Shown: positions 34,081 through 47,500 of the stretch, in pieces
How the letters are laid out: each line of letters begins with the position of its first letter
Position numbering within the stretch: the stretch's first letter is position 1
Assembly: GCF_000003195.3 (NCBI RefSeq)
Contig: NC_012872.2
Location: 7,254,001-7,318,000 of the forward strand
DNA: 64,000 bases
Direction: 5' to 3'
From: Sorghum bicolor
Taxonomy: Eukaryota > Streptophyta > Magnoliopsida > Poales > Poaceae
Made by a program: the position numbers and the translations under genes
Notes under the pieces: model-generated
The model's database searches: none
What the model was told of the DNA's origin: nothing
The model's input: only the letters and a program-made list of their open reading frames with translations

Positions 34081-35953
34081 TGAAAGGTCCTTGTTTGGTT
34101 TTGGTAATTGAGTGACTACTTAAGTGGACTAATAGTGTTTATGTGAGATACACAGGAGATTAGTCCACAGGTGATTATGTGATGATGGAGGTGCTCATTG
34201 CATATGAGACATGACATTGAGTCATGTGACCAAGGTGGAGAAGATCAAGATGGGGCTTGGCTCGATGGACCGGTTGCAAGAGTGAAGGGCAAGTCGGAGG
34301 CTTTGAAGCGAGGGACCGCGTGTGACGGTGAAGCTTGAGCAAGACTTGGCGCCGAGAAACCGCGTGTGACGGTGAAGCTTGAGCAAGACTCACCGGACAC
34401 TGGTGTTGGCAGCACCGGACGCTGGTCCAGAGCGTCCGGTGTGGTGTCAGTCTGTGGCGCAGGTGTGCAGAGTGCATCGGACGCACCGGAGTGAGTCCAG
34501 TGCTCAGCGTCCGGTGTGCGGGCATTTTGGCGACCCTCTTTGCGCATGAGTCCGGTGAGCACCGGACGCTCAGGGTGCGTACGGTGGCTCGCGTCCGGTG
34601 ACCCTGTGAGTTTGCGGAGCTCTCTACGCACGGGTCCGGTGTGCACCGGACGCGTCCGGTGTGACGCAGTAGAGCGTCCGGTGGTGCTGTGCAGGCGCAC
34701 GTGCGCAGTAGCCGTTGGCGGCAACGGTCGAGTTCAAACAGCTTGTGACACATGGGTGACGCCTGAGCACCGGACGTTGGGGGTTGAGCGTCCGGTGCCC
34801 TCGTGTTTTGCCCAGTGAAGGGGCAACGGCTAGTTTAGCCCTTGGGGATATAAATAGAAGTGGTGGCTGGCCTTGGCTAGTGCTGAGCACCCTTGGGACT
34901 TAGTGTCCATGCTTGGGGAGTGCTAGGAAAGCCTCTAACTCACTTGTGCTTGCAAGAGAGCGAATCAATAGCGAGTGAGTGATTCTAGTGCGTTGCATTG
35001 AGAGATTGCATCGAGTGGCACTAGGTGTCCGTGTTGCAAGCCGGTGGTGCTTGTTACTCTTGGAGGTTGCCACCTCCTAGACGGCTTGGTGGCTTGTGAC
35101 TCCGTCGAAGCACGCAAGGAGATTGTGCGGTGCTCCGGAGAAGAGATTGTGAGGGGTACGGTGCTCACCCCACGGGGATCGCGAAGAGCAACTCTAGTTG
35201 AGCGAGACGTGAAGAGCGACAAGTGGTTCGGCCGGGTCAAGTGCTAGAGCTTGTGGTAAGCACTCCACGTGGGAGAGTGTGACTTGTGGGTCACCACTAG
35301 CAAGAGGACCGTCGGCAACCTTGAAGCTTGTCTCAACGGGGACGTAGCTTGGTGGCAACTAAGTGAACCTCGGAAGAAAATCATCGTGTCAATATTTGTT
35401 CTTCCCGTTGGTTTGCAAGTCCCCAACACAAGCTTGTTCTTACATTCATATATTTGTGCTTGTGTAATTGCTCTTGTAATTAGTTAGCTTGTGTAGCTTT
35501 CTAGTTACCTTCTTACTTGTGTAGCTAGAAGTAGTTCCCTTGCGTGACTAATTTGGTTTGTGTAACCTTGTTAGTCACATTACTTAGTTTGTGTAGCTAA
35601 GTAAGTTGCGCTCTCTAATTTGGCATTAGTTGCCTTGTTATTGAGCTTGCTAGTGACCTTAGGCTTTGTGCGCTTTGCCTCACTAGTTTGTGTAGGAGCT
35701 CCCCTGGTTTGCAAAGTACTAGTTGCATAGGTTTGTGTGACCTTGCTTCTAGATTTGGTTAGGTGAGCTCTTGCTAAGGTAGCACCTTGCTTGCTTGTTT
35801 AGGATCTTTTCAAGGTGCTAGAGAACTTAGATAGAGGGGTGTAGTCTTGGCTAGACCGATAGTTTTAATTCCGCACTTGTTTCGGTTAGCCGGTGCGATA
35901 AGTTTTAAAAAGGACTATTCACCCCCCTTCTAGTCCGCCATCTCGACCCTTTA
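34081..35953 (+). mobile_element. Second solo LTR, Sirevirus-related
   Basis: 1873 bp from TGAAAGGTCC to GACCCTTTA (the terminal CA is mutated to TA), with a GCCTA duplication (34076-34080 and 35954-35958). It contains the CACCGGAC/GTCCGGTG palindromes (34386-34800), a TATAAATAG box at about 34849-34857, a T-rich tail and the C-run before the end. Its organisation matches the solo LTR at 17560-32621 but the sequence is diverged, so it is a related family. It is inserted in the old copia element between protease and integrase. Confidence 0.88.
34315..34394. repeat. 44-bp tandem duplication in the solo LTR
   Basis: ACCGCGTGTGACGGTGAAGC begins at 34315 and again at 34359. About 32 bp are repeated exactly with a 12-bp spacer between copies. 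A local duplication confined to this LTR copy. Confidence 0.8.
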
Positions 35954-35958
35954 GCCTA

Positions 35959-37900
35959 GAGGTAGGCGCAAAGGGTATAACAACCCGGAGCTATTGCACC
36001 TGACGATCTCGGTCCGGGAGGGAAGAACCATCACAGAACATCCAGCCGGGTCAAACTCCACAGAACAATTATTGTCGATAGTAAATTAACGGATAGAGAT
36101 GAGATTCTTAATAAGTTGTGGTGACACAAGAACATTATTAAGACGCAAGGAAGGAGACAACTCTGTAGAGCCCGTGGCAGTGACAGGCATGATGGAACCA
36201 TTACCTACGACAATAGATGAAGGAGTAGGATAACGCGAAGGAAGAATATGTGAAATAGAGGAGGACTGAGAGGTCATGTGGGAGGTAGCACCTGAGTCGA
36301 AGTACCAGTCGCTGGACGGTGGTGGAGTTAGGGACGTGGTACTGAAGGCGGAGGCAAGCGTCGTCGGATCCTAGGAGGGAAGACCAGCCACGGGGTTGTA
36401 ATACCCGGGGGCAACCCAATGTGCAACACCATCGGAAGCAGCAGCAGCAGCCGGGTTGTGATTGATGAGGGCCTGCTGCTACTGCGCAAGTAGAGCCTGC
36501 TGCTGCGCCTGCTATTGTGCCTGCTGTTGCGCCTGCTGCTGCGCCTGTAGGTGAGGGGGCACCGGGATCGGTGCTAGCGGAGGACGGGGGCCTCCTAGCC
36601 ACATCTGAATGGAGCAGGCTGCTGTTGCTGAGCACTGGAGGACTGCTGCTGGGCGCCACCAGAGCCCGACGCCGTTACTGCTGCCTTTGTTGCTGCCGCC
36701 GCGTTTGTTGCGGCGGTTGTTGGATGACTTGGAGCCACCCCCAGCGCCACCAGAGCCCGACGCAGGAATGGTGCTGGAGGTGTACGGCGTAGAGGTAGCA
36801 GCGAGAGCGGTGGCAGGGGCATCCTTCCTGTTCGCCAAGGTGAGCTCTTCGAGGATGAGGTCGTCGCGAGCCTCCAGGAAGGTGGGGAAGGGACATGCTC
36901 GACGAGGGAGGGTGTCGACGTGACTGAAACGCTCGTTGAGACCGTGAGTGACGTTGAGGACAAGAGTCCGGTCAGGCACGGGCTCGCCAAGAGCGATGAG
37001 GTCGTTCGCCATCTTCTTCAATTGGCGGTAGTACTCGGTGACGGAGGGGTCGCCCTGGACAAAATTACGGAAACGTGTCTCCAGGTGGATGGAGCGAGTC
37101 TCTCGGTTGCCAAGAAACTGAGACTGCACAGCAAGCCAAGCATGGCGGGCGGTGGAGCCTTGGGCAGAGATGATCTCTGCCAGGTCGCCCGTGAGGGTGG
37201 CGATGATCCAAGCCTTGACGACGCAATCCATCTGGTCCTAGTCAGGTGACATCGGGACTGGAGGCTCCTCACGGACGTGATCGCACAGGGAGAACTTGCC
37301 GAGGATCAGCAAGAACTGATCACACCACCGACTGAAGTTGCCGAAGTCGACGTCCAGAACAGTGGTGACATGATTGTGGATGTTGTTGACAGCGACCGCC
37401 TGGGAGTGGAGTTGCAGCAGGGCCACGGCTTCATGATGAAGCATTGCGGCACGAAGATCAGGGGCAGGCGCACCACCGGCTGGTGGAGGATCAGGGGCCC
37501 CGTAGGTGCAGCAGCGGCCTCAGCGGCAGCGCAGGCCTGGGCGGCGCGATCTAGGGCATCGCGGGCGCGCTGGGCGGCCGCATCGCGCTCTTCGGCGGCA
37601 GCGGCGGCCTCTGCATGCCTCGGCCTCCTGGGCGCGGGCAAGAGTAGCGTCGCGCGCGGCCAGGCGCTCACGCTCCGCGCGTTGGGCCTCGATGGCGACG
37701 GCGGCGTTGGCCAAGTCAGCGGCCTGGCGCTTGGCAATTGCTTCCGCCTGAATCTGGGAGGTAACAGAGGAGTTGGCATCTGCGGCCTTGGGGGAGGGTG
37801 GAGGCGTCGCTATGGGGAGAAGGCGCACGCGCGAGGGGTAAAAGGTGCGCAACACGGCGAGAGTCGGCGCGCGGGCAGCGGAAGAACAGGTCCTTGACCT
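35959..37900 (-). pseudogene. Old copia gag and protease region, degraded
   Basis: Read on the minus strand from the PBS: an Ala/Glu/Arg-rich N-terminal coiled region (37855-37520, with a frameshift); then gag_copia/UBN2 sequence (LDVDFGNFSRWCDQFLL, a TAG at about 37232, then MDCVVKAWIIATLTGDLAE, ETRFRNFVQGDPSVTEYYRQL). Next comes a Gly/Ser/Asn-rich linker where the zinc knuckle should be, a Gln/Ala repeat (36480-36550), and the region after the protease active site (SILPSRYPTPSSIVVGNGS-like, 36277-36086) with another stop. The solo LTR at 34081-35953 interrupts the next segment. At least two stops and several frameshifts are visible. Confidence 0.82.
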
Positions 37901-37904
37901 AGGC

Positions 37905-37915
37905 GGCTGATACCA
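37905..37915 (-). promoter_or_regulatory. Primer binding site of the old copia element
   Basis: On the minus strand TGGTATCAGCC directly abuts the 5' LTR. This is the usual initiator-tRNA primer site of plant copia elements. Confidence 0.88.
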
Positions 37916-38065
37916 TGAGAGCCAATAGGTCTCGAGATTAGTATAGGCAAGGATCCCCTAAGGGTTTATAGAAACACCCAGATAACGGTGATCCTTGCCT
38001 TATCAATCTAACTTAACCACTAAGGCATTAGGCCCATAATAGCCCAAAGGGCGCCTATTCTAACA
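37916..38065 (-). repeat. 5' LTR of the old copia element
   Basis: 150 bp. It lacks a 31-bp segment present in the other LTR (around 15472-15502) and shows a few substitutions. Ends TG...CA on the minus strand. Confidence 0.9.
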
Positions 38066-41000
38066 CAAAATATTACCAACAAGGAAAGATGATGTACTTT
38101 TAGGCGTACATGTGCCCAAAAGACTGTTTACCAACAAAGAGTTGGAGAGAAATTTCCTCAGACAACCTCAGACAAGTCAAAATTGTGGTTAAAGTTTCTC
38201 AACAGATGGAGTCAGTATCTTCGTACAAATATAGGAGTTAAGTTTGTAGAATTTGGTGACTGCCAAATTCAGTCAGTAAGCACAATCTGACTCCATATTA
38301 GTTACTATATCAGAATTAGTAGTTGCTTTGGAAAACATGCTCCAGCACAATTACCGAAAGAGAGTATATGTAACTGAGGCTCGATCCACATGTGAATAAT
38401 ATATAACATGCCCATGAGAAACAGGAAAAATAGAAAAGGTTTTTGGACTTCCGTTTAATATATTGCTACATTTTTTTTCATGTCTGTATAATCAAATGAT
38501 TTGATGCACATTTCGGAACAGCAATCATTTGATAAAGGAAAGTTGTTCACAACTATGAGTAACATGCATGCTACAATTGAGATAGATTCCACTCTTACAT
38601 GCATATATATAGGCCAAATTTCAACTATTAACAAAACTAAATTCGGATCCAGTCTCATATACTAACAGGATACCCTGACAAAGCAGTTGAGTTGTTTCTT
38701 TCATATTTATAGTCATATTAGTACTAAAGTTATATATACCTTTAGTGTAATAAAATAAGGGGAATTGCAACAAATTATCTTTTAATTCAGTAACAGTATT
38801 CGATGTTCCATCTGATCAGCCAAACAATTATTTCTCAGTAAAAAAAGGTACAAGAACTCATCCTTTTAATTTGTATTGCATGGTAGAAGCTAATGGTTAG
38901 TTAGAACAAGTTCCAGCCCATCCCACATGCTAGTTGTGACCCTGTGCTATAAAAATACAAAAAATGTAGAGAAGCCAAGTTGCTATGTTCTATAAAGAAC
39001 CTTTGTCCTCTTTAACTTCAAAAGTCGTCATCTACTTGTCCTTTTCTTCCAATTCTAAGCTTCCTTATAGGATGAGCAACTCTAGGACCCCATAAAGATA
39101 CCAACTTCTTTTGGAAAAACTATTTTGTTTTGATCCCAGGAGAAATTGTCTTAAAGAAGTTTGAGTGGTTGGCGGGTAAGGGATCACAATTGCTTTCCTC
39201 ACAGGCTGCAATTTGCAGCAAAGCACATGGTCTTTTCTTTTAATATATACAAGTTCTGCAGGACAGTTATTCATTAGTTTATGCCCGCCAGGAATCTAAC
39301 ATGCACTCTAACCAGCCAGCATTATATATACAAGCATTATCTTTTGAGTTAATTTCAAGTCATAATTAGTCATCAAATACTAAAACCCACATAGATATTA
39401 ACAGAAAATTTTCAAAAGATATTAATTAGAAGAAGTGAATCAGTGAACGAAAACTAGTACACGTACTCGCAAAGTAATTTCTCGAACTATTTATATGCAT
39501 ATTTGGCTATTATGATACCAATTAAATTGTCAAGAAGCAAAGCTACACAGGCACATGGTCCTAATCCAAAACAATAATTCATTGATGCCTTGGGGTTTGG
39601 GCATCCCCTTTAGCCAAAATATAGTTAACACAAGAAGCTATGAATTCCAAAAACTTGTCCCAAAATCATGTATGTTGTACAAGTAAAGTTAAATAAACCA
39701 GCAAAAATCAAACCAAAAAATATCTCTGATATTGACATTTAAAAAGACACAAGTTGTTACTGACAACATATACGAATAGTGTAAGATTGACTGCTTGTCG
39801 ATTTTGTTTCATAACATCTAGGTCATCAAACCAAATTAATTGCATATATATTTAAATTTATGGATTTTTGAAACTTTGCAACATGATAGATTCAGTATTG
39901 ATATGGCCACACCCCGGATACGGAATCTGTACTAAGCCAAAAATCGGGTTCTTGTAATAAACTAATAACACTTCCAGCTAATCCTATACAATTTATTATT
40001 CTTTTATCCTTAGAAATGCAAGTAATCATTGTAATATAAGAAATTGCTACAGAAGAAAATGGCGGAATTAAGTCCAAATACAAGAATGATTCACCATTAT
40101 TAGGCTTTTATTGTTTGTTAGTCATGGAGCTTTAGGTTTATTAGATATTGGCAATTTATGTTGGATCCGATACGTTGCATCCACGATCCAGTAGTATATA
40201 TAGGAGTCCCTAGGCAGTTCTCTGTCCATGCTTATATGCCCCTTCTTGATGATGATTCTATTCTAATATTTAGGAATCAAATGCTAGGTGCATCTGTTTT
40301 TCTTTTGTATCTTTCCACTAGCCACTACCTAGTCTATGACCATAAACAAACATAGGGTCAGTGAACCATCCCAGTGTTCTCCTGATTAAACATTAGGGTC
40401 TAGACTCCAAGGGACAACTTCATTTGGGTGTTGCATAGGTCAATAACTTTTTCCTTGCTGCAGTGGTCTCCACCTTGCGCAGCAGTGTACCTCATCTAGA
40501 CATTCTTTAGTCCTTAGAGCAAAAGGTACACAGCTTATCTACCCTTACTTGCTTCCACACTGTTGTTCTATGCGAAATTTTTAACATGTACTCAAAGATT
40601 TATGTCAAGAATATTCTGTCTGCAAACTAGCTATGCATATTGTATACTTTATTTTTCTTAGACACAATGTGTTAACATCTTGTAATTCAAAAAGCAAAAC
40701 GTCTCATGCTGTAAAAACAAGATAAACCTGGTTCTGAAGATCCGATTCTGAATATGCTGATGAAACTACTGCGCAAATGCTCTTGGTGTGTGTAAGGCAA
40801 ATAAAGAGGAGATAGATAGCATGTTGCTAACTTAGTGTCACACTAAAAGCTTCTTAGTCAGAACCCTTAAGTACCTAATGCAATAACACATGTGACCGGA
40901 CATTAAATCACAATAGAAAAGAAAAACAAAATCACTACTTAGTAACCTTGATGGAGGCCTGATAAGCAACAAGAGCACGTCACTTGGGATTTGATTAAAA

Positions 41001-43860
41001 GCTAGGCTCCTCACTAAGGCACAAGTTTGCGTTGAGTTTGTTGTATTGCCCCTCAAGAAAGGATCCTGGTCACATCCACAACATTTTTGTTAGTTGATTG
41101 CAAGCACAAAGTAGGCAGCATTTAAGATCACCCGAATCCCAGTAGGGTCCCGCACGAAATTGTGCTGTCAAAGGAAAATCCTTCTTTTTGGCTCATGATG
41201 ACAATAGTTTAGAGCGTAGTTTAAAACCCATGGTGACCTCACCCATTTCACCGCTAAGAAAAAACATATGTACAATATTCAGCAACCATATCTCTTTATT
41301 TTCTCCATAAGTGCTTTTTGGGCCACCACAGGATAATAAACAATAGCTTCCCTTAATAATTGAGCCTGATGTCTTCCTGCAGAGCAAGTTTGAAAGCTAG
41401 TTAACAAACCCAAGCAATGTGGGCAAGGACTATAAACTATATTCTATTACTCCAAGTGACATTACCTACTGCATAAAAACAAGCACTTGAGATTGGGTGG
41501 ATTTCACTTAAAGTCATGTGAAGTGATTCCCCAGTATACTTAACTATGTAACAAGTGACTAAAGAAACACCTAGACCAAAATCATATCGAGAATGTATAA
41601 AGCTAAATAGCACAGAGAATAATTTAGAACACAGGGATCCAGTATAAAGCATTGAATAAGCTAATACAGCTACGATTGCGACACTTGGAAAAACTACTAC
41701 ACCTCTGTATGCGAGTGATCAACAGATGGAGATATATGATTACTTCACGCCCTCGTTGTGTTATGCCTTTAAGAAAGGGATTAGCAAAGAGTTTAGATAA
41801 CATGATGGTGGAAGAAAGAGCTTTATAAATGTAATCTTTAAAACTTTAGAGCCCACTTGGTAATTTGAAAAGAACTAGGCACAAGTTTTTTAACAGCAAA
41901 AAGTAGTGGAAGTGAGGTTATTAGATGTTTTTAGGTCTTGAAACTAAAGTCAAAACTAAGCCTTTGACAAACATCACATCTGGTTTGATGTATTAGACAA
42001 GCCACCTTATTGTTATTTGGACATTACAGCACAAGTTATCTGGCTTTCACAGATTATAATCAGTAAGCACTCAGACTAGTTTTCCTTATTTGCACTTGGA
42101 TGTCTAGTAGAAAAGCTTTAATCAGAGACTCAGACAGTGGGTGGAGATCGCAGTGGATCATTTACTCAAACTCCTCCCTCCTCGTGAAGTTATCCTATAT
42201 ATGGACAGCTCTTCCCACGAATACATAGTGGTCCTCGTGCTGGTATGGGAGAAGATTGAGGAACAGGACAAACACATTGCAAACTGTTGCTGAAGCAGAC
42301 CTTTCAAAGAAATATATAATAGCAATTCAAACATATTTTTATCTTTGTATTGAGTATCAACAAAGAGTTAATAGCCATTAGCCCATTGCATCTTTACTTT
42401 CTGAACGTCTGTATTTGTAAGTTCATGTACAGAAATGACAAATTTATAAGTTCATGTACAGAAAGGAGTCAAATGACAAATCATGTATTTCATTTCATAA
42501 GGTTCAAGAAAAGATGCATTAACATAACATGACAACAAGGTATAACTTCAATAACAATACAAAATAAAGTGATAAAAGAGCGTACAAAGCTATTCAAATG
42601 GGTAACATAGCAAGGAAAAACAGACCCCGCAATTTAACATACAGACCAAACCTAGTTTGATTATCAGATGCCCTACAAAAACAACCTAGTAGTATTATGT
42701 ATGCTCCACGCTACTTATCATGTGCTAATTCACACCTAAGCATGTTCCTGACTCATGACAGTAAAAGTATATGGTCCCAGGTCAAGAGCTACTCAACTAA
42801 TTTCCAGTACATTCTGTTAGCATTTAATAGAAGATAAGCACATAGCCATATACATAGGTTTAGGTATAGGTAAACCAGGCATGAGATCTAAAGGTGATCC
42901 AATTATTATCTCCACCATTTGCTCTATCAACTAGGAAGTCCAACAGTTCTGTCAGAGGACATAAAAGTCTAACAGATTTCACCACCTTTGATTATCAAGA
43001 CAATTCAAGACCTAGTTTACAAAGTTAATATATACATTGGTTGCAAGGTTGTTGTAGGCAGCATTTAACCATGAGAAAACCTGTTCAAGCTAATCACCGC
43101 AGCACTTCACTCTGGTTCTTCTAGATGGTAGTACAAGTTAACAGATGCAAGAAGTTATACTGCCTTTTAAATAGTAACACAAGTTTTCAATCCTTTGCCA
43201 GAAAAGTTCAGACTGGCATACCAGAATAAGAAAATAATAATTATATTTCACTTTCATGTCCTTATCAAAGAAGTTCTGGGGATCTCCTAAAATAGTTTTC
43301 TAAAGGACGAGATAACGTAGAGGTTTCGACATCTCTAACCATAGCATGGCACACTACTAAACAACTTTACCACATCAAGTTGATGAAAACGAGTTGTACG
43401 GACTGGGATAAAAAAATAGATATGTGATCTCTTTGCAGGGAAACTATCCAAACCAACAAGGATAGATGGTATGTATTTCCAAGGATAAAACCACAGAGTT
43501 AGGAAATGGGAAAATCAAAATGGTCTACATTTCATATTTTACAGCAAACTCCAATGCCTTATCATCAACTTACATTAAAAATGAATTATTTTACAATGCC
43601 TTGATCACAATTAGCCTACTATATATTCCAATTTCAGTCAATCATATGTTCTTGTTAGAAAAAATAAGGTGAAAATACTATGTACACACTGATGAGTACT
43701 TAATATCCTCAAAACTGCAGGAGCCTTTTGGAACAAACTAAGTACACTTGCCTGCATAGTTCAAAACTGCAAATCACCACATCCAACAGTTCAAATGATA
43801 TTGGTGCATATCAGGTTTCTTGCAGAAGTAAACCCAACCATTTCACGGATCCTCAAGCAT
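38066..43860. other. AT-rich intergenic, nothing firmly recognised
   Basis: About 5.8 kb of AT-rich, single-copy-looking sequence downstream of the CRS2-type gene; its first part next to 43860 should hold that gene's 3' UTR. Small GC-richer islands at about 40430-40500 and 42140-42290 could be fragments of exons, but neither stays open in a convincing frame. A minus-strand frame of 63 codons at 39892-40083 has organelle-like composition but could not be assigned. No TE ends were found. Confidence 0.45.
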
Positions 43861-44500
43861 TCAAACTTTGTGGAACTTGTACTTCTGCACAAGGTTGAAT
43901 CTTTCAGTACTCCCACAAAAACCCTTAAGCACAAGGGTTCTCACAGCGTCCACCCCTTGCTCCAGAGAAGCATCAATCTTCATCAAAATTATAGAGCAGG
44001 TTTAAATCAACAATCCAATAGCAGCTATATCACATAGTTTATACTAGAAAATGGTGCACCACTACAGAATGAGTAACTCGAGGCTTAAGTAAATAACATC
44101 TATCCTAGGGTGATACAGTAAAGTTTGAGAATCCTAATTCCTAATATGCTCTTTTCCAGAACCAACTTTGCACCCCCCCCCTCTTTATTAACAGCAGTTT
44201 GATTTGGTATTGTTGCGGACAGGCCTCTAGCTGAGTTGGTTAGGTGGCCCTAGTAGCACTCCTCAGATTGGGTTTACTCCCTGTGCGAGCGAATTTCAGG
44301 CTGGGGTTAAAGAAAATTTCCTTGGCTGTCCCACACCGAAGGACAAGTATAAGGTCCGGCCCAAGGTCGTGGTTGTTCTCACATGGGCTATGGTGCCGCT
44401 GTGTATGGGTGGGCCAGGGTTCAAGGGTTTTGTTGACCTATGTGAGAAGGTCTTCTTAGCAAAATGCCTGGGCAGTGTCATACCATGTAGGTTGGGTTTT

Positions 44501-44531
<31 letters not shown>

Positions 44532-47500
44532 CGTGTTGGCACTACATGTAAATTAGGATAGTCCTGTGTGTGCGCTAATGACTCTTGCAGCACTACTCCA
44601 AACAGTGTAGTCTATCCAACATGGAACCAAGTCTTTGTTCTCTATATAGAATACGATATGTTTACTTCCCCGAGGTTTAGCATTGCCTATAGCCAACATT
44701 TATATGCACCAACTATGATAGCTCAGCCAAATGGTGGAAGGTCCTTTGTCTTTTTCCTACAATCAGTAGTGAAAATAAACAGAAGATGGTTTTAAATTTT
44801 GTCCTATCTTCTTTAGAATAAACAAAAATGTAGCAAAGGCAATACCTGGACTCGTTCCTCTGAACTGAACTTCTGCAGAAGGAAAGCTCGTGGGTCCATT
44901 TTTCCAGGTGGGCTACCAATGCCTATACTCCAGCAGCCAGCAACAAAATGGCATGAACTTTCCATCAAGTATAGAAGAGTCAGGACACGAATATAGTAGT
45001 GTACCTATAGATAAACGAGGAAATTCTCTGCGACCATCCAAATTCTCGATCACATTCTGTAGCCTGTTTCAAGAAAAAATGTTTTTGTGAAGGTAATGAA
45101 TGTATACTACGATGACCATAAAGACAGCTTCTTCACAGGTATTATGTGCATAAGTAAATTATAGCATTGCAATCACAAAATGACAAAATTATGAAGTTCC
45201 ATGACAATCAATTAAATTAATCTTGAGTAGAGAAACTCAAGACTATTACATCAGCGATGCACCCACATATTCAAGTATCAGAGTTTGTTACAATACTGAA
45301 TTATTAGTTCTTCAGAGTCCAAACAAACATCTCTACACAAATTATCTATCAGATCATACAGGTTCCAATATTAATATTAATATTAAGATAAGTATTGCAG
45401 CTTACATTTGAGTATTTGACAAGTAAATCTATGTGTTACATTCGGCAAATACATCAGGCCAACTATTAGTGCATTAAACTAAGTCTCAATTTGGTTCTTC
45501 TTGATCTCTTACCAAAGAGTGTCACTAAATGAAGTGGCTGACTAAATCTTATGTGTTCTGTATGTGAATGACTACAGCATGTTTCTTTTGAGTTTTGACT
45601 AATAAGGTAGCCTATATATGAATTGGTCGAATGATTTGAAGATCCAAAGATTACCCGTTGTGGCGACCATGACCACCTTTCTTTTGAAGCCGTAGTACAC
45701 CATTGGGGAGGCTCATATCATCATAAATCTGAAAAAAAAAGGGAACTTGCAGCAGTCAACTTTTGAATTTATGATAATAACTGAAAGTTGCATACCATCA
45801 AAAGAACACTGATGATGAGTACCAAGAGGATGTGTCGCAATGGTACTTGATAATAGGCCGCAAGAGGTCCAATCTTCACATGACAATAGGCCAGGTTAGG
45901 ATAGTGAACTCATTATAAATGATAACAGATCTCAACTAGTCTTGACGTTTTCTAGTAGCACATTGCAAGACATGATGTGTGATGCTTTAGCAAGATTGCA
46001 AGAATATGAGGGAAACGAGAAATTGTATGTGTAGGCAACTCTGGATGAAATCATAAGATTAACAACATAATTGCCATGCTTTTTCTGTACTGTGCATTCA
46101 ACCAAACTAACTTACTCATTTGATACAAATGGTTTCTCATTAATGAATAATATATCCATAGAATAGGCTAAACTTCAACTTCGATCGAATATATGAAGGG
46201 CGAATTTGCCTGTTGTGCACTTCATATTAATACTCCTAACAGGCAGTATTTCGTATCAACAGGCATCAATGTCCACTCCTTAACCCAAAAAAATAAACAA
46301 GTTCACAATTGTGCTCATGCTGTAATTGTATCCACTACTTTCTTAAGAGCAAATCCAGCAGTAGCCCCAAAAACAGGGCCCCTATTTTTTATTTGGGTGC
46401 TCCCTCTACTTTTGGGTGCCCAAAATTTTTGCTTCCACTCCAATAGCACCACCCAAATGAAGGCCCCCAGATCCAAATTGGCAGACAATGACATAGGGAC
46501 CCACTCGTCATTGGGTCAAACCTTTCTTCCTCATCCTCCACGCAGAGGCTAGGACGCAAAGGAGATGAGAGCTCTCGGCGCATCGGGGCAGCGCCCACGT
46601 GCGCGGGGAAGGGGCCGCGCCAAAGTTGTGCACCGACGGATCCGCCCATGTTCATTGGAGCAAAGGCTGGCCATGGGAAAGGGAGGAGCAGTGTCGCTAC
46701 CGCGTGGCCGCAGGAAGGGGAGGCTCGACGCTCGCGACGACCATGGCTAGGGCTGCTCTCGCTCATCGAGGAGGGGCCGCTCTCACCGGAGGGGATGAGG
46801 GTGAGGCCCAACGGTGGAGGTCGAGGGTGGAGGGAGGGAGCGCGGTAGTGGAGATCGGCGCTAGAGGGAGGTGAGCGAGGATGCATCTGTACGGTGTGGG
46901 GAGGTAATGGCCACACCATGCAGGATGGGGGTTGGGGTGTTGGGCCAAAAGGAACGGGGTCTGCAGGGGAGATTTGGGTGCCCACCCTAAATTGGGGGCT
47001 CTAGTAGGGGCCCTGCTGGAGTGTTGTTTTTAGTCTAGGCACCCATATTTAACTATGGGGGTTCAAGTAGAGGCCCTGCTGGAGTTGCTCTAAAGGTTAC
47101 AAATACCAAAAAAAGAATGAAATGCATGTAAATACATTGCAAGTTTAAGCAGTAAGGAATGCAACTATCCCCATAAGTAATCAATCTTCATAGAAGCATT
47201 TATTTAAGTAACTAAAACATCATTGCCCCTTATAAAAAAAATAAAAAAAATGAACATCATTGCCCCTTACATTTCACAAGCTAATAATGTCATCTAGAAA
47301 GACTAAGAATAACTCACTGCCTCTCCACTGTAGTTCATGTATGATTGCGGTTTTACCACCAAGACTGGCACCTCGCCAATTGAACCTGCACTAAAATTCA
47401 ACCCATGATGGGTTAAACAAATTAATAACATGAATACACAATTGTGAAAGTTATAGTCAATCAACCTGCAAATTGGACTTATCCTTTCAACAAGAAAATG

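Larger units (their letters stand above)
15445..38065 (-). mobile_element. Old Ty1/copia element, interrupted by nested insertions
   Basis: Short LTRs at 15445-15625 and 37916-38065 are flanked by a perfect CAAAA duplication (15440-15444 and 38066-38070). Read on the minus strand, the order is 5' LTR, PBS, gag, protease, integrase, RT, RNase H, polypurine tract, 3' LTR, which is the copia order (integrase before RT). Removing the insertions at 17560-32621, 33495-33700 and 34081-35953 leaves a body of roughly 5.5 kb. All reading frames are broken, so it cannot move on its own. The short LTRs and small size suggest a lineage such as Ale/Retrofit, but lineage was not determined. Confidence 0.9.

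Noticed and set aside
36480..36560. Trinucleotide-like CTG/TGC repeats as an expandable microsatellite
   Set aside because: This is the Gln/Ala coding repeat of the old copia gag, and imperfect.
39892..40083. Possible organelle-derived insertion
   Set aside because: The composition looked organelle-like, but I could not match it to any plastid or mitochondrial gene, so no claim is made.
44511..44530. G20 run as a telomere-like or functional repeat
   Set aside because: A pure homopolymer directly after a SINE T-tail is more simply explained by slippage or assembly.
46389..46985. 198-codon minus-strand frame in CRS2 intron 3
   Set aside because: It lies wholly inside the PIF/Harbinger-like element, is Pro/Ser-rich and overlaps open frames on the other strand. 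No recognisable domain.
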